Shown here: positions 9,442-18,934 of the stretch, in pieces
How the letters are laid out: the number at the start of each line of letters is the position of its first letter
How positions within the stretch are numbered: position 1 is the stretch's first letter
Source: an uncultured Alistipes sp.
Lineage (GTDB): Bacteria; Bacteroidota; Bacteroidia; Bacteroidales; Rikenellaceae
Assembly: GCA_900545315.1 (NCBI GenBank)
Contig: UQYM01000011.1
Coordinates: forward strand, 1 to 64,000
Reading direction: 5' to 3'
Length of the DNA stretch: 64,000 nt
The notes under the pieces: model-generated
The model's database searches: none
Told to the model about the DNA's origin: nothing
What the model saw: the letters and a program-made list of their open reading frames with translations, nothing else
Made by a program: the position numbers and the translations under genes

Positions 9442-10479
9442 TCAACATTCGATAAAGGGGCGCAGCAGGGCATCGAGTTTGGCATGTTCGACCAGGAACC
9501 CGTCGTGCCCGAACTCCGACACAATCAGCTCCATACGACTGTCGGGAATATTCTTCCACAGGATTACCTGTTCGGTGACCGGGAGGATAATATCCGAGGT
9601 AATTCCGACTACCAATGTTTGGGCCTGGATGCTTTGCAGAGCCTGTTCTACACCGCCCCGTCCCCGACCGACATTGTGCGAGTCGAAGGCTTCGGTGATA
9701 CGCAGGTAGGAGTAGAGATCGAATCGCCGACTCAGTTTCAGCCCCTGGTGCCGTTGATAGGAGCAGGCCCGGAATCCATATGTTTTGTCCGGGTTATCGT
9801 GCTCCTGCTGGGTCGCGTTATAGGCTGCTGAACCGCGATAGGTCAGCAAACCGATGGCTCGGGCTGCTTCGATCCCTTTGCGTCCGGCTTCGGGGGTGTG
9901 CTGCCCGTAGGTTCCGTCGGCTTCGAGCGCCATGCGTTGCGCTTCGTCGGCAGCGATCGCCCACGGTTGGGCCTTTGCTGCGGTGGCGATCAGAATCAGT
10001 TTGCGGGCAAAGCTAGGACGTTCCAAAGCCATCTCCAACGCCTGAAATCCGCCGATCGAACTGCCGATAATGGCTTGGGCCTGTCGGATGCCGAGATGGT
10101 CGGCCAACAGCAGGTGGGCACGTGCCATGTCGCGTACGGTTACCAGAGGAAAGCTGTCGTAATAGGGCTCTCCGGTAGCCGGGTTGATGCTGGTGGGACC
10201 GGTCGTGCCGTAGCAGGAGCCGATGATGTTTGCGCAGACGGTAAACCACCGCTCCGGGTCGAGAAATTTGCCCTTTTCGACGGTGTGAGGCCACCAGTCA
10301 GCCACCTCGGAGTTGGCGGTCAGGGCGTGGCAAACCCACAAAACGTTATCACCTGTATAGGTGCCGTAGGTGTGGTATGCGATACGGAGCGGAATCTCGG
10401 CTCCACATTCGAGACGAAACGGTTTGTCCGGCGTAAAATATTGGGTATCGGGTGGAATGGGAATGGTCTGTTCTGTCAT
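9442..10479 (-). CDS. metX: Homoserine O-acetyltransferase
   Basis: An alpha/beta-hydrolase-fold enzyme that acetylates L-homoserine with acetyl-CoA for methionine synthesis. The 345-residue product has the N-terminal YHTYG and CHALTANSEVADWW segments, and an oxyanion region NIIGSCYGTTGPTS. The nucleophile elbow is IIGSSIGGFQALE (many MetX proteins have GGSMGG). The acid aspartate is in GITSDIILPV and the histidine in FGHDGF near the C-terminus. The full triad is present, so it should be active. Single gene. No SAM riboswitch was recognised in the 580-bp leader region. Confidence 0.93.
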   Translation of the reverse strand: MTEQTIPIPPDTQYFTPDKPFRLECGAEIPLRIAYHTYGTYTGDNVLWVCHALTANSEVADWWPHTVEKGKFLDPERWFTVCANIIGSCYGTTGPTSINPATGEPYYDSFPLVTVRDMARAHLLLADHLGIRQAQAIIGSSIGGFQALEMALERPSFARKLILIATAAKAQPWAIAADEAQRMALEADGTYGQHTPEAGRKGIEAARAIGLLTYRGSAAYNATQQEHDNPDKTYGFRACSYQRHQGLKLSRRFDLYSYLRITEAFDSHNVGRGRGGVEQALQSIQAQTLVVGITSDIILPVTEQVILWKNIPDSRMELIVSEFGHDGFLVEHAKLDALLRPFIEC

Positions 10480-11061
10480 AGCGATTTGAACGTTTACAAG
10501 GCGGCAGTGTTACTTGCACGGTACCGCGGGGGCAGACAATTGCATTTGTATTCGGGTAGCACGTTTGTCCGCATTTTTATTGAGGGTGTGCCGGCTGATC
10601 AGTCAAGAGGTATTTTATTGTACTTAATTTAACAGATCGCTGGCAGATGTTTTTACTGTTTACTAGTAGTGGTGACAGGGAGAGGGAATAACGACGTTTT
10701 CTGAGAAACCTTATGGGGGGCGTATTTTATTTAATAGCAACGTAGTTGCTGCATTCCCACCCTATCTCGTCTTGGGTACAACACTTGCATCTCTGTTGCT
10801 CGATCTTCTTTGTGCCCCTGCATCTGCTGTGCCGCCGGATGTCTCTGCCTTCCCTAGTTGCTTTCATGACTACGACAATTTGTTCGTTCTGCCGTTTTGG
10901 GCACGCGAACACATTGCTGCTCGCCTCCTCCTGTGGAACGTGTAGGCACAAATGAAACTTTTCCTGTCTTTATCCTTTATTGTCTTCGGTCGGTTGTGGC
11001 TAATAAATCAGCTGCAGGGAAAGGGAGACAAGGGTATGGCTCAGAGAAAAATCCGGGGGTA
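10480..11061. other. Intergenic region upstream of metX (582 bp)
   Basis: Both flanking genes run left. I looked for a SAM-I or SAM-II riboswitch and a TAnnTTTG box on the minus strand and found neither convincingly. No gene is supported. Confidence 0.4.
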
Positions 11062-13104
11062 TTAAATGATCCCGTGGTGAATTTTGTCCTCGACGATTTC
11101 GATCTGGGTGTAGTCTATGCCCGAAGCACTGCGCGCCTCGATGTTGTTGAGCCCCTCTTTCAAAGTGACCTTCTCCCAAGTGAAGACGCCATTAGTTCCT
11201 GTGCGAGTCCCCATCGAAACACCGTTGACAAAGAGCTCAACCTCCGGAGCATTCGAATAAACCTTGAGGGTCTGTTCCAGGTTGGCACGGCGATGCCACC
11301 GCCGTTCAGCAATATATACAAACGGCTCATCCGGATTCCAGTTGGCTTTATAGAAGTAGAATGCATCCTTGCGATATTTACGATCGAAGGTGACCAATCC
11401 ACGGTCATCGACTCCGGTGCCATCGCCCCATTCGCGATCCGCAGCTCCATAATCGAACATGTTGGCGATAAAGACTCCCCAAAGGAACGGTGCATCCTTC
11501 ACAAAAGTATAGTACTGTTCGTGCAGATAGCTTTGCCACCGTTCGGGGTGCCAGTTCCCCATGTAATCGGGTCGGTAGAGCGAATCCTCCTGATGGTAGA
11601 TGCTGGCCCCTGCTCCGTAGCAGAGTCCAGAGTTGAGGTTGCTCCAGTTGCTTTGCAACTGCTTCAGCCAGATCGAAATGTCGGAGGGAAGTCCCTCTTT
11701 CCACCCCAAGATATGGTCCCACGCAATCATTTGGGTGATGAAGTTCATCTGGCCGTCCTGGTTGCTGGTGCCGACAGTCATACGAGTCGGGTCTTCGCTC
11801 CGAGCCAGGGCGTTCAATTCGCGGATAAAGGGGATAGGATCGTCGCCCCGCATATTCTGGTCATTGAAGAGTCCCCACATGGCGATAGAGGGGTGGTTGC
11901 CGTATTGGGCGATCATTTCACGCAGCTGTTGAAGGCCGTTGGCCCGGAATGATTCGGTATTGATGTAGCCCCGGTCGGTCAGGTAGGCTGGCCCGACAAA
12001 CGGCAAATCACACCATACGATCAACCCTCGGCGATCGCACTCGTCGTAGAAGGCTTGTGAGTGGGGGCCTGGAGCGGTGCGTACCGCATTGACTCCCATC
12101 TCGATCATGTAATCGACATCCTCTTTGATTTGGTAGGAGGTGAGTGCCGGGCCCACATTGGCACGATCCTCATAGTAGACAACGCCATGCAACTGCATGG
12201 GACGTCCGTTGAGCTTGAAACCGCCCTGCGGATCGACCGAGAAGGAGCGCAGCCCCATCGGAACACTCAGGGAGTCACACGTGAAGTCACCGTCCGTAAG
12301 TTTGACAATTACATTATAAAGGTAGGGATTCTCGACTCCATCCCATAGGGTGGGAGATTCCAGTTCAATCGGGATAGAGACGGATCCTGTTCCGTTTTCG
12401 GGAACCCGGAAGCGCGAAGCCTGGAAAAAGATGGTATCGAGTCTGGGGGTGGTGACCGCCAGATTGACCAGCAGGTTGTGGTTGGGTTGTCCGTCAATAC
12501 GGATATTGGCATCAACGGCGGCCCGTTCCGTGGAGACATATTTTTGAACGAGACGAATGCCACCTTCTGTGGCGCGAATCAATGAAGGTTCGGTTACAAT
12601 CAGATCGACGTTACGGTATAATCCTCCGTAAACGTTGTGGTCTCCGGCTGTTGGCAATACATCCATTTGAGGAGCATTGTTCACCACTACCCAGATGGAG
12701 TTGGTCTCTCCGAAACGGAGGTAGGGAGTCAGTTCGAAGGTGAAGGCGGTGTAACCTCCGCGATGCTCACCGACGTTGCGACCATTTACGACCAGACTGG
12801 CAACCGTGCCGCCTGCTCCGAAGCGGATGAAGACCCGTTTGCCTCGCCATGCTTCGGGAATTTTGATCTCTTTGAGGTAGTTGCCGACTCCTCTGTAGTA
12901 GTCTGAGTGGCCGCCTATGGCGTCACGGTTCCAGGTGTGCGGCAGGTTGACGGCAGTGGCGTTGTCGCTGGTGTGGCTGTTGCTGAAGAAACGCCAGTTA
13001 CGGTTGATGTTGATCACTTCACGAGCTTGCATCTGTGTGCTGCCACCGAGAATAGCTGCCAGCAGTAACGCAAGACTCAACACGCTTTTCATTGAGAATC
13101 TCAT
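11062..13104 (-). CDS. Secreted GH2-fold protein lacking both catalytic glutamates
   Basis: The 680-residue protein has a signal peptide (1-27) followed by GH2 domains in order: jelly-roll (30-170; NLPHTWN, GGYTAFTFELT), immunoglobulin-like (175-285), TIM barrel (290-590; GLRSFSVDPQGGFKLNGRPMQ start) and a C-terminal Ig-like domain. GH2 beta-galactosidase relatives use Glu in WGxxNE as acid/base and Glu in SEYG as nucleophile. Here these positions read MWGLFNDQ (Asp at 415) and GLCYGAGAS (Cys at 495), both confirmed codon by codon. The usual HED/HQD loop reads YYEDRAN. The surrounding scaffold is intact, so this is a diverged enzyme or a carbohydrate-binding pseudoenzyme, not a decaying gene. 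A minus-strand TATTTTTG box lies upstream at 13255-13262. Confidence 0.85.
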   Translation of the reverse strand: MRFSMKSVLSLALLLAAILGGSTQMQAREVININRNWRFFSNSHTSDNATAVNLPHTWNRDAIGGHSDYYRGVGNYLKEIKIPEAWRGKRVFIRFGAGGTVASLVVNGRNVGEHRGGYTAFTFELTPYLRFGETNSIWVVVNNAPQMDVLPTAGDHNVYGGLYRNVDLIVTEPSLIRATEGGIRLVQKYVSTERAAVDANIRIDGQPNHNLLVNLAVTTPRLDTIFFQASRFRVPENGTGSVSIPIELESPTLWDGVENPYLYNVIVKLTDGDFTCDSLSVPMGLRSFSVDPQGGFKLNGRPMQLHGVVYYEDRANVGPALTSYQIKEDVDYMIEMGVNAVRTAPGPHSQAFYDECDRRGLIVWCDLPFVGPAYLTDRGYINTESFRANGLQQLREMIAQYGNHPSIAMWGLFNDQNMRGDDPIPFIRELNALARSEDPTRMTVGTSNQDGQMNFITQMIAWDHILGWKEGLPSDISIWLKQLQSNWSNLNSGLCYGAGASIYHQEDSLYRPDYMGNWHPERWQSYLHEQYYTFVKDAPFLWGVFIANMFDYGAADREWGDGTGVDDRGLVTFDRKYRKDAFYFYKANWNPDEPFVYIAERRWHRRANLEQTLKVYSNAPEVELFVNGVSMGTRTGTNGVFTWEKVTLKEGLNNIEARSASGIDYTQIEIVEDKIHHGII

Positions 13105-13254
13105 AAGAAACGATATTGGATCATCCGATCAGCTGATTTTGATTCTCGTGTAAAGAGATTGAAAAACAGTATAATCGGAGCTTATTACAGGATTGTATGC
13201 GGGAATGGTTTCAATCTATTTGTTAGGCGCAGCAAGGCCAAACGATTCCCTTTA

Positions 13255-13262
13255 CAAAAATA
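13255..13262 (-). promoter_or_regulatory. Bacteroidota -7 promoter box (TATTTTTG)
   Basis: On the minus strand this is an exact TAnnTTTG match, about 150 bp upstream of the GH2-fold gene. Confidence 0.4.
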
Positions 13263-13282
13263 GTGAAAAGAAAATAAATCGC

Positions 13283-13290
13283 TATATTCG
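13283..13290 (+). promoter_or_regulatory. Near-match -7 promoter box (TATATTCG)
   Basis: One base differs from TAnnTTTG. It is about 220 bp upstream of cvpA and back-to-back with the leftward box, forming a divergent pair. Confidence 0.3.
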
Positions 13291-13509
13291 TAACAAATTT
13301 TGCTTCGCAGCTTTAGTGATTGTTGTTTCGGTATAGATCGTTCGAAAGGGACTCTTTCCTTGAAAGAATAGTATCGGATATTCATAGGGTGAAGAGCAAG
13401 ATATCGGTTGGAATATTGTTCTCAGTTTGTTTAATGTGGATTTGCTGAGGGATGTATCCAATTTTCGGACCGATCGGTACGGCAAAACAAGAAGAGACCG
13501 GTAATAATA

Positions 13510-13998
13510 ATGACCTCTTTTGACATTGTATGTGGCATATTGCTCCTGTACGGAGCCTGGCGCGGATGGAGCAACGGAATTATCGTACAACTGTCCGGCA
13601 TCATCGGATTGCTCCTTGGAGGTTATTTGGCGTGGCACTATAGCGAACCGGTCGGACGTTGGATCGGTGCTGAAGATACGTTGGGGCAGGTGGCCGGTTT
13701 TTTGTTGATTTTTGTGGTTGTCGTCATCCTTTTGGCGATTGCCGGACGACTGCTGCGCGGAATGTTCCGCTTTGCTGGACTGGGCACGTTCGACCGTATC
13801 GGCGGTCTGTTGTTGGGTGTAGTTAAGGTGGCTCTTCTGCTCTATGTGTTGGTCTCTACCTACGAATCGGCCAATCTGGTCCGCCACTGGACCTCCGGAA
13901 AGGGAATCGAAAAGTCCTGGCTCTACCGACCGATTAAGGAGGTGGGAGAGTTGGTGTTTCCCTATTTGCAAGAGCTGCGGGATCAGGTGCTGGAATGA
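13510..13998 (+). CDS. cvpA: CvpA family membrane protein
   Basis: The 162-residue protein has four predicted membrane spans and the CvpA N-terminal signature (DIVCGILLLYGAWRGWSNG). CvpA proteins are inner-membrane proteins linked in E. coli to colicin V production and envelope stress; their biochemical role is unclear. The ATG at 13510 gives a full-length family protein. It is 241 bp upstream of rsgA on the same strand and possibly co-transcribed. Confidence 0.85.
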   Translation: MTSFDIVCGILLLYGAWRGWSNGIIVQLSGIIGLLLGGYLAWHYSEPVGRWIGAEDTLGQVAGFLLIFVVVVILLAIAGRLLRGMFRFAGLGTFDRIGGLLLGVVKVALLLYVLVSTYESANLVRHWTSGKGIEKSWLYRPIKEVGELVFPYLQELRDQVLE

Positions 13999-14239
13999 TT
14001 TTTCTGCCACAGTGATCTAATCGATTTGATGTATGCCTGCACAAGTGGGCCATCGATCGATTGGACTGAGATCGTGCGTAGGGCGTTGATCGTGATCGGA
14101 GAACAGACTCTGATACGGGGAGCGATGAAATGGATCGATGCGAGATGAGCGTTTTTGGGCTTGAAGTTGTTGGAGTGGTGCGCCAAACCGCCTCGATGGA
14201 TGGTGGCATAATGACCTAACGAAGGAAATAGAAGAGAAG

Positions 14240-15466
14240 ATGATAAGTGAAAAACAGATGCATACAGCCATTGTGATCAAAGCGACGGGCAGTTGCTACA
14301 CGTTGCACGATTTGGCATCGAAAGCTACGGTTGAGGCACGGTTGCGTGGCAAGTTACGTTTAAGCGGTAGCCGTTCGACCAGTCCGGTGGTTGTGGGCGA
14401 TATTGTCGATTATGAGCCGGAGGTGTTGACCGGTGATCAAGCCTCTACAGTGTCAGCCGATGACGCATCGAACAAGAATGAGATACAGTCGAACGAAACA
14501 GCCTCAGAGACGACCGTTGGAGAAGATCGGTCTATTGCCTCAGCACAGTTATCTTCTGACAAAGCAGAGACAGAGGCGCTTGGCTCAGGTGCCCCAGCTG
14601 CTCCGGCCACTCGGATGACCGGTACGATCGTGGCCCTGCATCCCCGCCGCAACTACATTATCCGTCGCGCATCGAACCTCTCCAAGGAGTCGCACATTAT
14701 TGCGGCCAATATTGATCGGGCTTTTTTGGTGGTGTCATTGGTCTATCCGACAACCAACAATGAATTTATCGACCGTTTTTTGGTGACCGCCGAGGCTTAT
14801 CACATTCCGGTGACCATTCTGCTCAATAAAAGTGACCTTTATAATACCCCGGAACTGGAACAACAACGCGATGCATTTATTGCCACCTATACCCATGCGG
14901 GGTATGATGTGATCGAAATGGCGGCGGCGCGTGGCGATATGTTGCAGTTTTGGGCGGGCCGCGATTTCGGAGACGGAAGCTCTCGGTCGGGAAGGGCCTG
15001 CGGACTGGAGGTCGGTGTGTCTGTTGGCGAGGGGCTTGATCCGCTTCGCAAATTGTTACGGGGCAATGTGAATCTTCTGTCCGGAAACTCCGGAGTGGGT
15101 AAATCGACGCTGATTCGGGCCATCGATCCGACGTTGGATGTACGGGTCGGTGAGGTCTCCGATGCCCATCATAAAGGAAAACATACCACCACCTTTTCGG
15201 AGATGTATCCGTTGGAGGATGGCGGTTGGTTGATCGATACGCCGGGCATCAAAGGGTTCGGTCTGATCGATCTCGAAGGGGCGGAGATTGCCCGTTATTT
15301 TCCGGAGCTGTTCCATTTGGCTCCTCAATGTGCCTATTATAACTGTACCCATACCCACGAACCGGGCTGTGCGGTCAAGCAGGCTCTCGAACGGGGCGAG
15401 GTGAGCCCATCACGTTATGAAAGTTATCTCAAACTGCTCGAAGACGATGAAAAATATAGAAGATAG
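14240..15466 (+). CDS. rsgA: Ribosome small-subunit GTPase RsgA with large OB-domain insert
   Basis: This circularly permuted GTPase matures the 30S subunit. The order is OB fold (1-145), GTPase domain (150-340) and zinc finger. Visible motifs are NKSD (196-199, G4), GNSGVGKS (282-289, G1), the G2 threonine region HTTT (315-318), DTPG (333-336, G3) and the zinc ligands in QCAYYNCTHTHEPGC (about 362-376). The OB fold is split by about 65 residues rich in Ser/Thr/Glu/Ala (61-126). A smaller insert (232-262) precedes G1. Usual length is about 300-350; this one is 408. The start is ATG 14240, with ATG 14258 possible. It overlaps the next gene by 20 bp, so the two are co-transcribed. Confidence 0.94.
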   Translation: MISEKQMHTAIVIKATGSCYTLHDLASKATVEARLRGKLRLSGSRSTSPVVVGDIVDYEPEVLTGDQASTVSADDASNKNEIQSNETASETTVGEDRSIASAQLSSDKAETEALGSGAPAAPATRMTGTIVALHPRRNYIIRRASNLSKESHIIAANIDRAFLVVSLVYPTTNNEFIDRFLVTAEAYHIPVTILLNKSDLYNTPELEQQRDAFIATYTHAGYDVIEMAAARGDMLQFWAGRDFGDGSSRSGRACGLEVGVSVGEGLDPLRKLLRGNVNLLSGNSGVGKSTLIRAIDPTLDVRVGEVSDAHHKGKHTTTFSEMYPLEDGGWLIDTPGIKGFGLIDLEGAEIARYFPELFHLAPQCAYYNCTHTHEPGCAVKQALERGEVSPSRYESYLKLLEDDEKYRR

Positions 15467-16307
15467 TTCGGCATTCTCAGATACAATGTTGGCCCGGAGG
15501 ATCGAATATCTTTCGGGTTTCATGTTGCCTGAACGTTACCGAACCCTCTGTCGGACGGTCGAACAACGTACCCGTTACATGACCATCTGTATGGAGAATA
15601 CGTTCCATCCACAGAATGCCAGTGCGCTGGTACGCAATTGTGAAGCGTTTGGTGTGCAGGAGCTGCATGCGGTCGAGGAGTTGTGCCACTTTTCACCCAA
15701 TGTGCAGATCGTGCGGGGTACCGATAAGTGGGTAGAAATTCATAAACATCCCACCACAGCGGAGTTGATCGCTTCGTTGCGGGCGCGAGGCTATCGGATT
15801 GTAGCCACTTCGCCCCATCACAAGGATACGACTCCCCAGACGTTCGATGTGTCGGCCGGTCCGTTTGCCCTTGTTTTCGGTACCGAACATTCGGGGATCA
15901 GTGACGAGGTGATGGCGGAGGCCGATGAGTTTTTGCGCATCCCGATGTGTGGCATGGTTGAGAGCCTGAATGTGTCGGCTTCGGCAGCTATTCTGCTCTA
16001 TACGCTTTCGACTCGGGTGCGGGCATTGGGAACTACCGCGACGGCGGACCCGATGACATCTTCTCAGTTCCTCTCTGCCCCTTCAGAACCAGTGTCGGGA
16101 ACAATGGAAAAACAGGCTGCTTCGGATGGCTCAGATAGGGTGGCAATGCACACGAATGAACCGTTGATGGGGGAGGCTCTGCTCGATACTTCACGGCCCC
16201 GTGCGGTGTGGCAACTTTCGTTGCGTGATCGCAACGAGGTGCTCTATCGGTGGTTGCAGCAGAGCATACGCGATCCTCAAGGGGTGCTTACCCGCTTCCC
16301 AGGATAA
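15447..16307 (+). CDS. TrmH/SpoU family RNA 2'-O-methyltransferase with C-terminal insert
   Basis: This is a SAM-dependent SPOUT methyltransferase acting on rRNA or tRNA ribose. The three SpoU motifs are visible: motif 1 NTFHPQNASALVRNCEAFG (51-69), motif 2 LVFGTEHSGIS (142-152) and motif 3 MVESLNVSASAAILLY (170-185). The N-terminal LPERYRTL resembles the tRNA Gm18 enzyme TrmH. A Ser/Thr/Pro/Ala-rich stretch of about 50 residues (195-248) separates the knot from the C-terminal helix region. The ATG at 15447 overlaps rsgA by 20 bp; a farther ATG at 15417 would overlap by 50. Gm18-tRNA specificity is likely but not proven. Confidence 0.88.
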   Translation: MKNIEDSSAFSDTMLARRIEYLSGFMLPERYRTLCRTVEQRTRYMTICMENTFHPQNASALVRNCEAFGVQELHAVEELCHFSPNVQIVRGTDKWVEIHKHPTTAELIASLRARGYRIVATSPHHKDTTPQTFDVSAGPFALVFGTEHSGISDEVMAEADEFLRIPMCGMVESLNVSASAAILLYTLSTRVRALGTTATADPMTSSQFLSAPSEPVSGTMEKQAASDGSDRVAMHTNEPLMGEALLDTSRPRAVWQLSLRDRNEVLYRWLQQSIRDPQGVLTRFPG

Positions 16308-16677
16308 TGGGGATCTGTGTGCAGGGCGTCCAATCAATAATGATAAGGTGTTCAACAAAATGCGTTGGGGCTGGCGAAGTTTGGCCGGAAGGTGCGGAAT
16401 ATAGTGTAAATCGTGTATAGGCGAGAGCTGCAAGATCTGGAACAGGGCTATCCGCAATATGTTGATCCCAATTCGCCGACATAGCGTGTGGGCAGGGATC
16501 GGGCCAACCAGATCACCAGTGTCACGCACCGTTCCCCATGGTATAATAATATATAATAAGGCGGAGAATCATAGACTCTCCGCCTTTTGTTTGTATGGCC
16601 TTGTGGCTGCAATGCACAATGTCTTGTTGGGGACTGTTTGGCCGTATGCCCTGTATGATCCCCATTGAACAATTGGT
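16308..16677. other. Convergent intergenic region (370 bp)
   Basis: It lies between the TrmH-like gene and the leftward NfeD gene. The only structure seen is the terminator at 16559-16588. Confidence 0.45.
16559..16588. terminator. Bidirectional terminator between trmH-like and nfeD genes
   Basis: A 9-bp GC-rich stem (AGGCGGAGA at 16559-16567 with TCTCCGCCT at 16577-16585) is followed by T residues on the plus strand and an AT-rich run on the other side. It sits between convergent genes. Confidence 0.7.
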
Positions 16678-18351
16678 TTAGTGATCGGTCGCCTCCTCTT
16701 TGGCGGTGCAGTAGGCGATGCCCCCTTCAAAGCGAGTAATGGTTACCTGCCTGCCTCGGGGAATGAATTGCCCCTCTTCGGCAATAGCATCGTAATAGGT
16801 CCCGTCGAGGCTGATCCTGCCCGATGGACGAAGCACGGCTGCAACTCGTGCCGTCCGACCGACCAGATCCGATGCGACCGATGGATGGCTGACATAGCCC
16901 TGTTTCGGATCCATCTCGGCGGTTAACACCACCTTGCGTTGCAGCGGGGTCGTGCCGGTCAGAAAACGTTTGCTGAGCAGCAGCCCTCCAACCAAGGCTG
17001 CCGTTGTGGCGATAATGACTACCAGGATAGGTTGCAGAATCCAGCCGATGGTAATTTCTCCGGTGGGCAGATGGCGTAACAGGTCGTTGTCAATGGCTGC
17101 GAAGGAGAGACCTAAGACAATGGCAACGATTCCCGCAATCCCGGCAATGCCGAAGCCCGGCAGTACAAAAATCTCGACGGCCAAGAGAACGAGCCCGATA
17201 ATGAACAGAATAAGCTCCCAATTTTGGGCCACTCCTTCGAGGTAGAGCGGTGCGAAATAGAGCACTGCCCCAAGAATGGCGACCACCAAGGCGAACCCGA
17301 TGCCGGGTGACTGCAGCTCAAAATAGATGCCTCCGACAATCATCATGACGAAAATGCCCTGTACGACTGGATTCATCAGCCATGCCAATAGACGGTCCAG
17401 TGTCGTGGGGCGGTATTCGGTTAAGGTGTATGTTGTGACAGCTCCCTGAGCAAGTGCTTCGTCCAGTGAGGAGGCTGTGCCTTCGCTGAAATGGTTTCGG
17501 ACCGCTTCGGAGGCGGTAAAGGTGAGCACGTTGACGGTTGTGCTGTCTGCCAGGGTGCGTCCCACCATCGCTTCGGCCAGTTGTGGGTCGCGCCACCAGC
17601 GGCGAATGGTATCACCGTTTTCAATGCGGTCGATCACCTTCCCGTGTGATTCGGCCGTGGCGCGCATGGTGGCCCGCATAAAACTCTGGAATTTGTCCGG
17701 CATTGGCCGCCCGTTTTGATCGACCACCGAGGCCGCTCCGATGCTGCCACCCGGCCGCATATAGATCCGGTCGGCAGCCAGCGCAATCAACGCTCCGGCT
17801 GACGCCGCCTGATTATCGATATACACCCAGATCGGAATGGGGTAGTTGAGGATCATCGTGCGGATCGAATCGGCCACATTGACCAGTCCGCCATAAGTGT
17901 TCATGCGGATGACAACCAGGTCGGCCTTTTGTTCGCGAGCTTCCGCCAGACATTTGGTCACTAACCGCTGTTGGGCCGGCATGATGTCTCCATCGATCGG
18001 GAAGGTATAAACCCGGCAATCACTACCGGAGGGGATGACTGTTCCGGGCAGTGTGTGGTTATCATGCTGAGAGGTGTTCAGCGTCTGTGCCGCCTCTGCT
18101 GCGACCGTTGTATTGGAAGTGGAGGATGAGTCAACGGATTGTATTTTGTTGTCTTGATCCTGCGGGGTGGTTGTAACAGCCGCCAATGGACGGGCTGGTA
18201 TAGGGGCGGCAGCGTCGCCGAAGTAAGTTTCGGCTGTGGTGGAATTGGGTGATGGGGAGATCGAGGGCAGGGCAAAGAGCGATGTGCTGCCGTATAGGGA
18301 CAGGATGCCAACGAGTATTCCCAGTATTAGGTGGTGGTGAAATCGGTTCAT
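16678..18351 (-). CDS. NfeD/ClpP-class membrane serine protease
   Basis: The 557-residue protein has a signal peptide (1-28) and a Ser/Thr/Pro/Gln-rich linker (about 30-105). A ClpP/crotonase-fold protease domain follows (110-310): DGDIMP, RMNTYGG, then QAASAGALIALAADRIYM with the catalytic Ser in the ASAG motif and a downstream Lys. After it come 5-6 membrane spans (330-455) and a C-terminal NfeD OB-fold (about 480-555; DLVGRTARVAAVLRPSGRI). Long-form NfeD proteases are linked to stomatin-type membrane quality control. The frame opens with GTG at 18354, but the ATG at 18351 is the better start. No stomatin gene is adjacent. Confidence 0.9.
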   Translation of the reverse strand: MNRFHHHLILGILVGILSLYGSTSLFALPSISPSPNSTTAETYFGDAAAPIPARPLAAVTTTPQDQDNKIQSVDSSSTSNTTVAAEAAQTLNTSQHDNHTLPGTVIPSGSDCRVYTFPIDGDIMPAQQRLVTKCLAEAREQKADLVVIRMNTYGGLVNVADSIRTMILNYPIPIWVYIDNQAASAGALIALAADRIYMRPGGSIGAASVVDQNGRPMPDKFQSFMRATMRATAESHGKVIDRIENGDTIRRWWRDPQLAEAMVGRTLADSTTVNVLTFTASEAVRNHFSEGTASSLDEALAQGAVTTYTLTEYRPTTLDRLLAWLMNPVVQGIFVMMIVGGIYFELQSPGIGFALVVAILGAVLYFAPLYLEGVAQNWELILFIIGLVLLAVEIFVLPGFGIAGIAGIVAIVLGLSFAAIDNDLLRHLPTGEITIGWILQPILVVIIATTAALVGGLLLSKRFLTGTTPLQRKVVLTAEMDPKQGYVSHPSVASDLVGRTARVAAVLRPSGRISLDGTYYDAIAEEGQFIPRGRQVTITRFEGGIAYCTAKEEATDH

Positions 18352-18476
18352 CACTTTTGGACTTTTCGGAGCTACGTGGGTTAGGCGGGTTGGATCGAAA
18401 TGGGCTGTATGTCGATAGGTAACCGGCTGAATGAAGCCACACTCGTATCGATCTGACCTGTAAACCCTGTGTCAGA

Positions 18477-18484
18477 CAAAGATA
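18477..18484 (-). promoter_or_regulatory. Bacteroidota -7 promoter box (TATCTTTG)
   Basis: An exact TAnnTTTG match on the minus strand, about 126 bp upstream of the NfeD protease start. Confidence 0.5.
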
Positions 18485-18926
18485 GTTTTTTTGTCCGATT
18501 TATGGCGTGGCAACACTGGCTAAGAGGAATTGCAACGGAGTTTTTGTTTTGGTAAATAGCCAGCTTGTAAAGGGTATTTTCCCGATTGGATCGGCGAAGT
18601 GCACGAAGAGGAAGCGGACTGAGGAAGATTGCAGCTGCCGGTAGAACAGGTTGCGGTCTTGGAGAAGATGGCTGCGGATAGTCATACAGGGGTGTATGTT
18701 GGAGTGGGTACAGGTGAAGTGCACCAGGGCGTGAGGTATGCGGAATAGCTTCGGAGCGGCATCATGTAAATGTTTTATGCGGTAAGAGCAAGTAGCCGCT
18801 TGGATCGTTATCAGAAGGGTATTGTGTCGCAATAAATGTTTTGCAATGAGAGGGTTTGGAGAGTAAGCCAACGAAAAAATGGTGAAGAAATCGAGCGGAC
18901 AGGGATCGAGTAAATGAAATTTTCCT

Positions 18927-18934
18927 TACCTTCG
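18927..18934 (+). promoter_or_regulatory. Near-match -7 promoter box (TACCTTCG) before mqnA
   Basis: One base differs from TAnnTTTG. It lies 100 bp upstream of ATG 19034. It falls inside the N-terminal extension of the open frame that begins at 18914, which argues that the extension is untranslated leader. Confidence 0.35.

Larger units (their letters stand above)
13105..13509. other. Divergent promoter region GH2 / cvpA (405 bp)
   Basis: It contains a leftward box (13255-13262) and a rightward near-match TATATTCG (13283-13290). I see no gene. Confidence 0.45.

Noticed and set aside
10727..10951. 74-codon Cys-rich minus frame upstream of metX
   Set aside because: The composition looks random, there is no promoter box, and an equally open frame lies on the opposite strand.
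10480..11061. SAM riboswitch before metX
   Set aside because: Neither the SAM-I core nor a SAM-II pseudoknot pattern could be read. A covariance-model search would decide.
18500..18871. 123-codon minus frame upstream of nfeD
   Set aside because: It ends close to the nfeD promoter box, is rich in His/Pro/Ser as in shadow frames, and has no family features.
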